A stretch of 6,578 nucleotides of DNA from Patescibacteria group bacterium (GTDB lineage Bacteria; Patescibacteriota; Minisyncoccia; Phycocordibacterales; JAGLOS01), in the NCBI GenBank assembly GCA_018814635.1, contig JAHIYV010000019.1, positions 1-6,578 of the forward strand, given 5' to 3'. The position numbers and the translations under genes were made by a program. Position 1 is the stretch's first letter; each line of letters begins with the position of its first letter. This document shows positions 6,241-6,578 of the stretch, piece by piece. The notes below the pieces were generated by a model. It searched no databases, was not told the DNA's origin, and was given only the letters and a program-made list of their open reading frames with translations.

Positions 6241-6578
6241 TTTATTTCAGTATTGTTTTTAATTTCTATTGTTTCTGGATTTACACCACTATGCCCTTGG
6301 CTGTTTTGATAATTATAAAACTTTTTAATGGTTGAAAAAGCTGGGTGTTTCATTATTTCTTCTGACGCATTATTGAACATAAAAAGTCGTGCGGTTTGAA
6401 TATCGTTCGTGTCTAATTCCTCGGACTTTTTCCCGCTAAGTATTTCAGCTGCTTGATTAATATACCGATCTACAGCATCGCGATTTTCTAAAGGTTTTTG
6501 GTGCCACTCAGCGGGACTGTTGGCAGATAAATATTTATATAAACTGTTTCTTATTTCACCCGCTTCGCGTAATTGTTC
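6237..6578 (-). CDS. C-terminal part of an unrecognised protein upstream of uvrD (partial)
   Basis: A leftward open frame enters from the right edge of the window and runs 113 codons to TGA at 6237-6239, with no internal stop. It has no start codon in the window and was found by reading the minus strand from the edge. The visible part is charged and probably helical: EQLREAGEIRNSLYKYL at the edge, SPAEWHQKPLENRDAVDRYI (21-40), NQAAEILSGKKSEELDTND (41-59), and a polar tail ending ETIEIKNNTEIK. No membrane segment, cysteine cluster or catalytic motif is seen, and I do not recognise the family. Its stop overlaps the uvrD start (ATGA), which argues that the two are cotranscribed and that this is a real gene. 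Codon use resembles that of uvrD. Confidence 0.75.
   Translation of the reverse strand, partial: EQLREAGEIRNSLYKYLSANSPAEWHQKPLENRDAVDRYINQAAEILSGKKSEELDTNDIQTARLFMFNNASEEIMKHPAFSTIKKFYNYQNSQGHSGVNPETIEIKNNTEIK

Overview
This AT-rich window most likely comes from a Patescibacteria/CPR (Parcubacteria-like) genome. The signs are short intergenic gaps, weak or absent Shine-Dalgarno sequences, a zinc-ribbon alpha2-type glycyl-tRNA synthetase, a compact UvrD-like helicase, and a small basic-tailed, membrane-anchored, Thr/Ser-rich surface protein of a type familiar from CPR genomes. TGA is used as a stop and not as a sense codon, which argues against the Gracilibacteria/SR1 code. The lineage is inferred from style; no marker gene settles it.

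Layout from left to right. Positions 1 to about 108 look like the right end of an insertion sequence: two directly repeated 16-mers and a TGACA-type tip. It abuts a leftward surface-protein gene (68-850) and appears to have cut off its 3' end, so the last dozen codons are read from the element. A 139-bp divergent intergenic region follows, carrying a TATAAT box for the leftward gene. The rightward pair glyQS (990-2384) and an M16 zinc peptidase (2421-3695) are 36 bp apart and are probably cotranscribed. Next comes the 5' stub of a trehalase-like (GH37-type) glycosidase, about 66 native codons, which runs straight into a 245-bp array of hairpin repeats (3992-4236). Each array unit has the form of a rho-independent terminator (ACAGAGGT-GAA-ACCTCTGT followed by T5).

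On the right, a leftward operon enters from beyond the window: an unrecognised gene (6237-6578, only its C-terminal 113 residues visible) overlaps the start of a uvrD/pcrA-type helicase (4273-6240) by an ATGA, so the two are probably translationally coupled. The helicase gene converges on the repeat array, with an 8-bp perfect hairpin immediately past its stop.

The conserved genes (glyQS, M16 peptidase, uvrD) are intact housekeeping functions in translation, proteolysis and DNA repair. The parts worth a second look lie between them: two damaged genes, each broken at a repeat or mobile-element junction, and the tandem terminator-like array, for which no standard feature class is a good fit.
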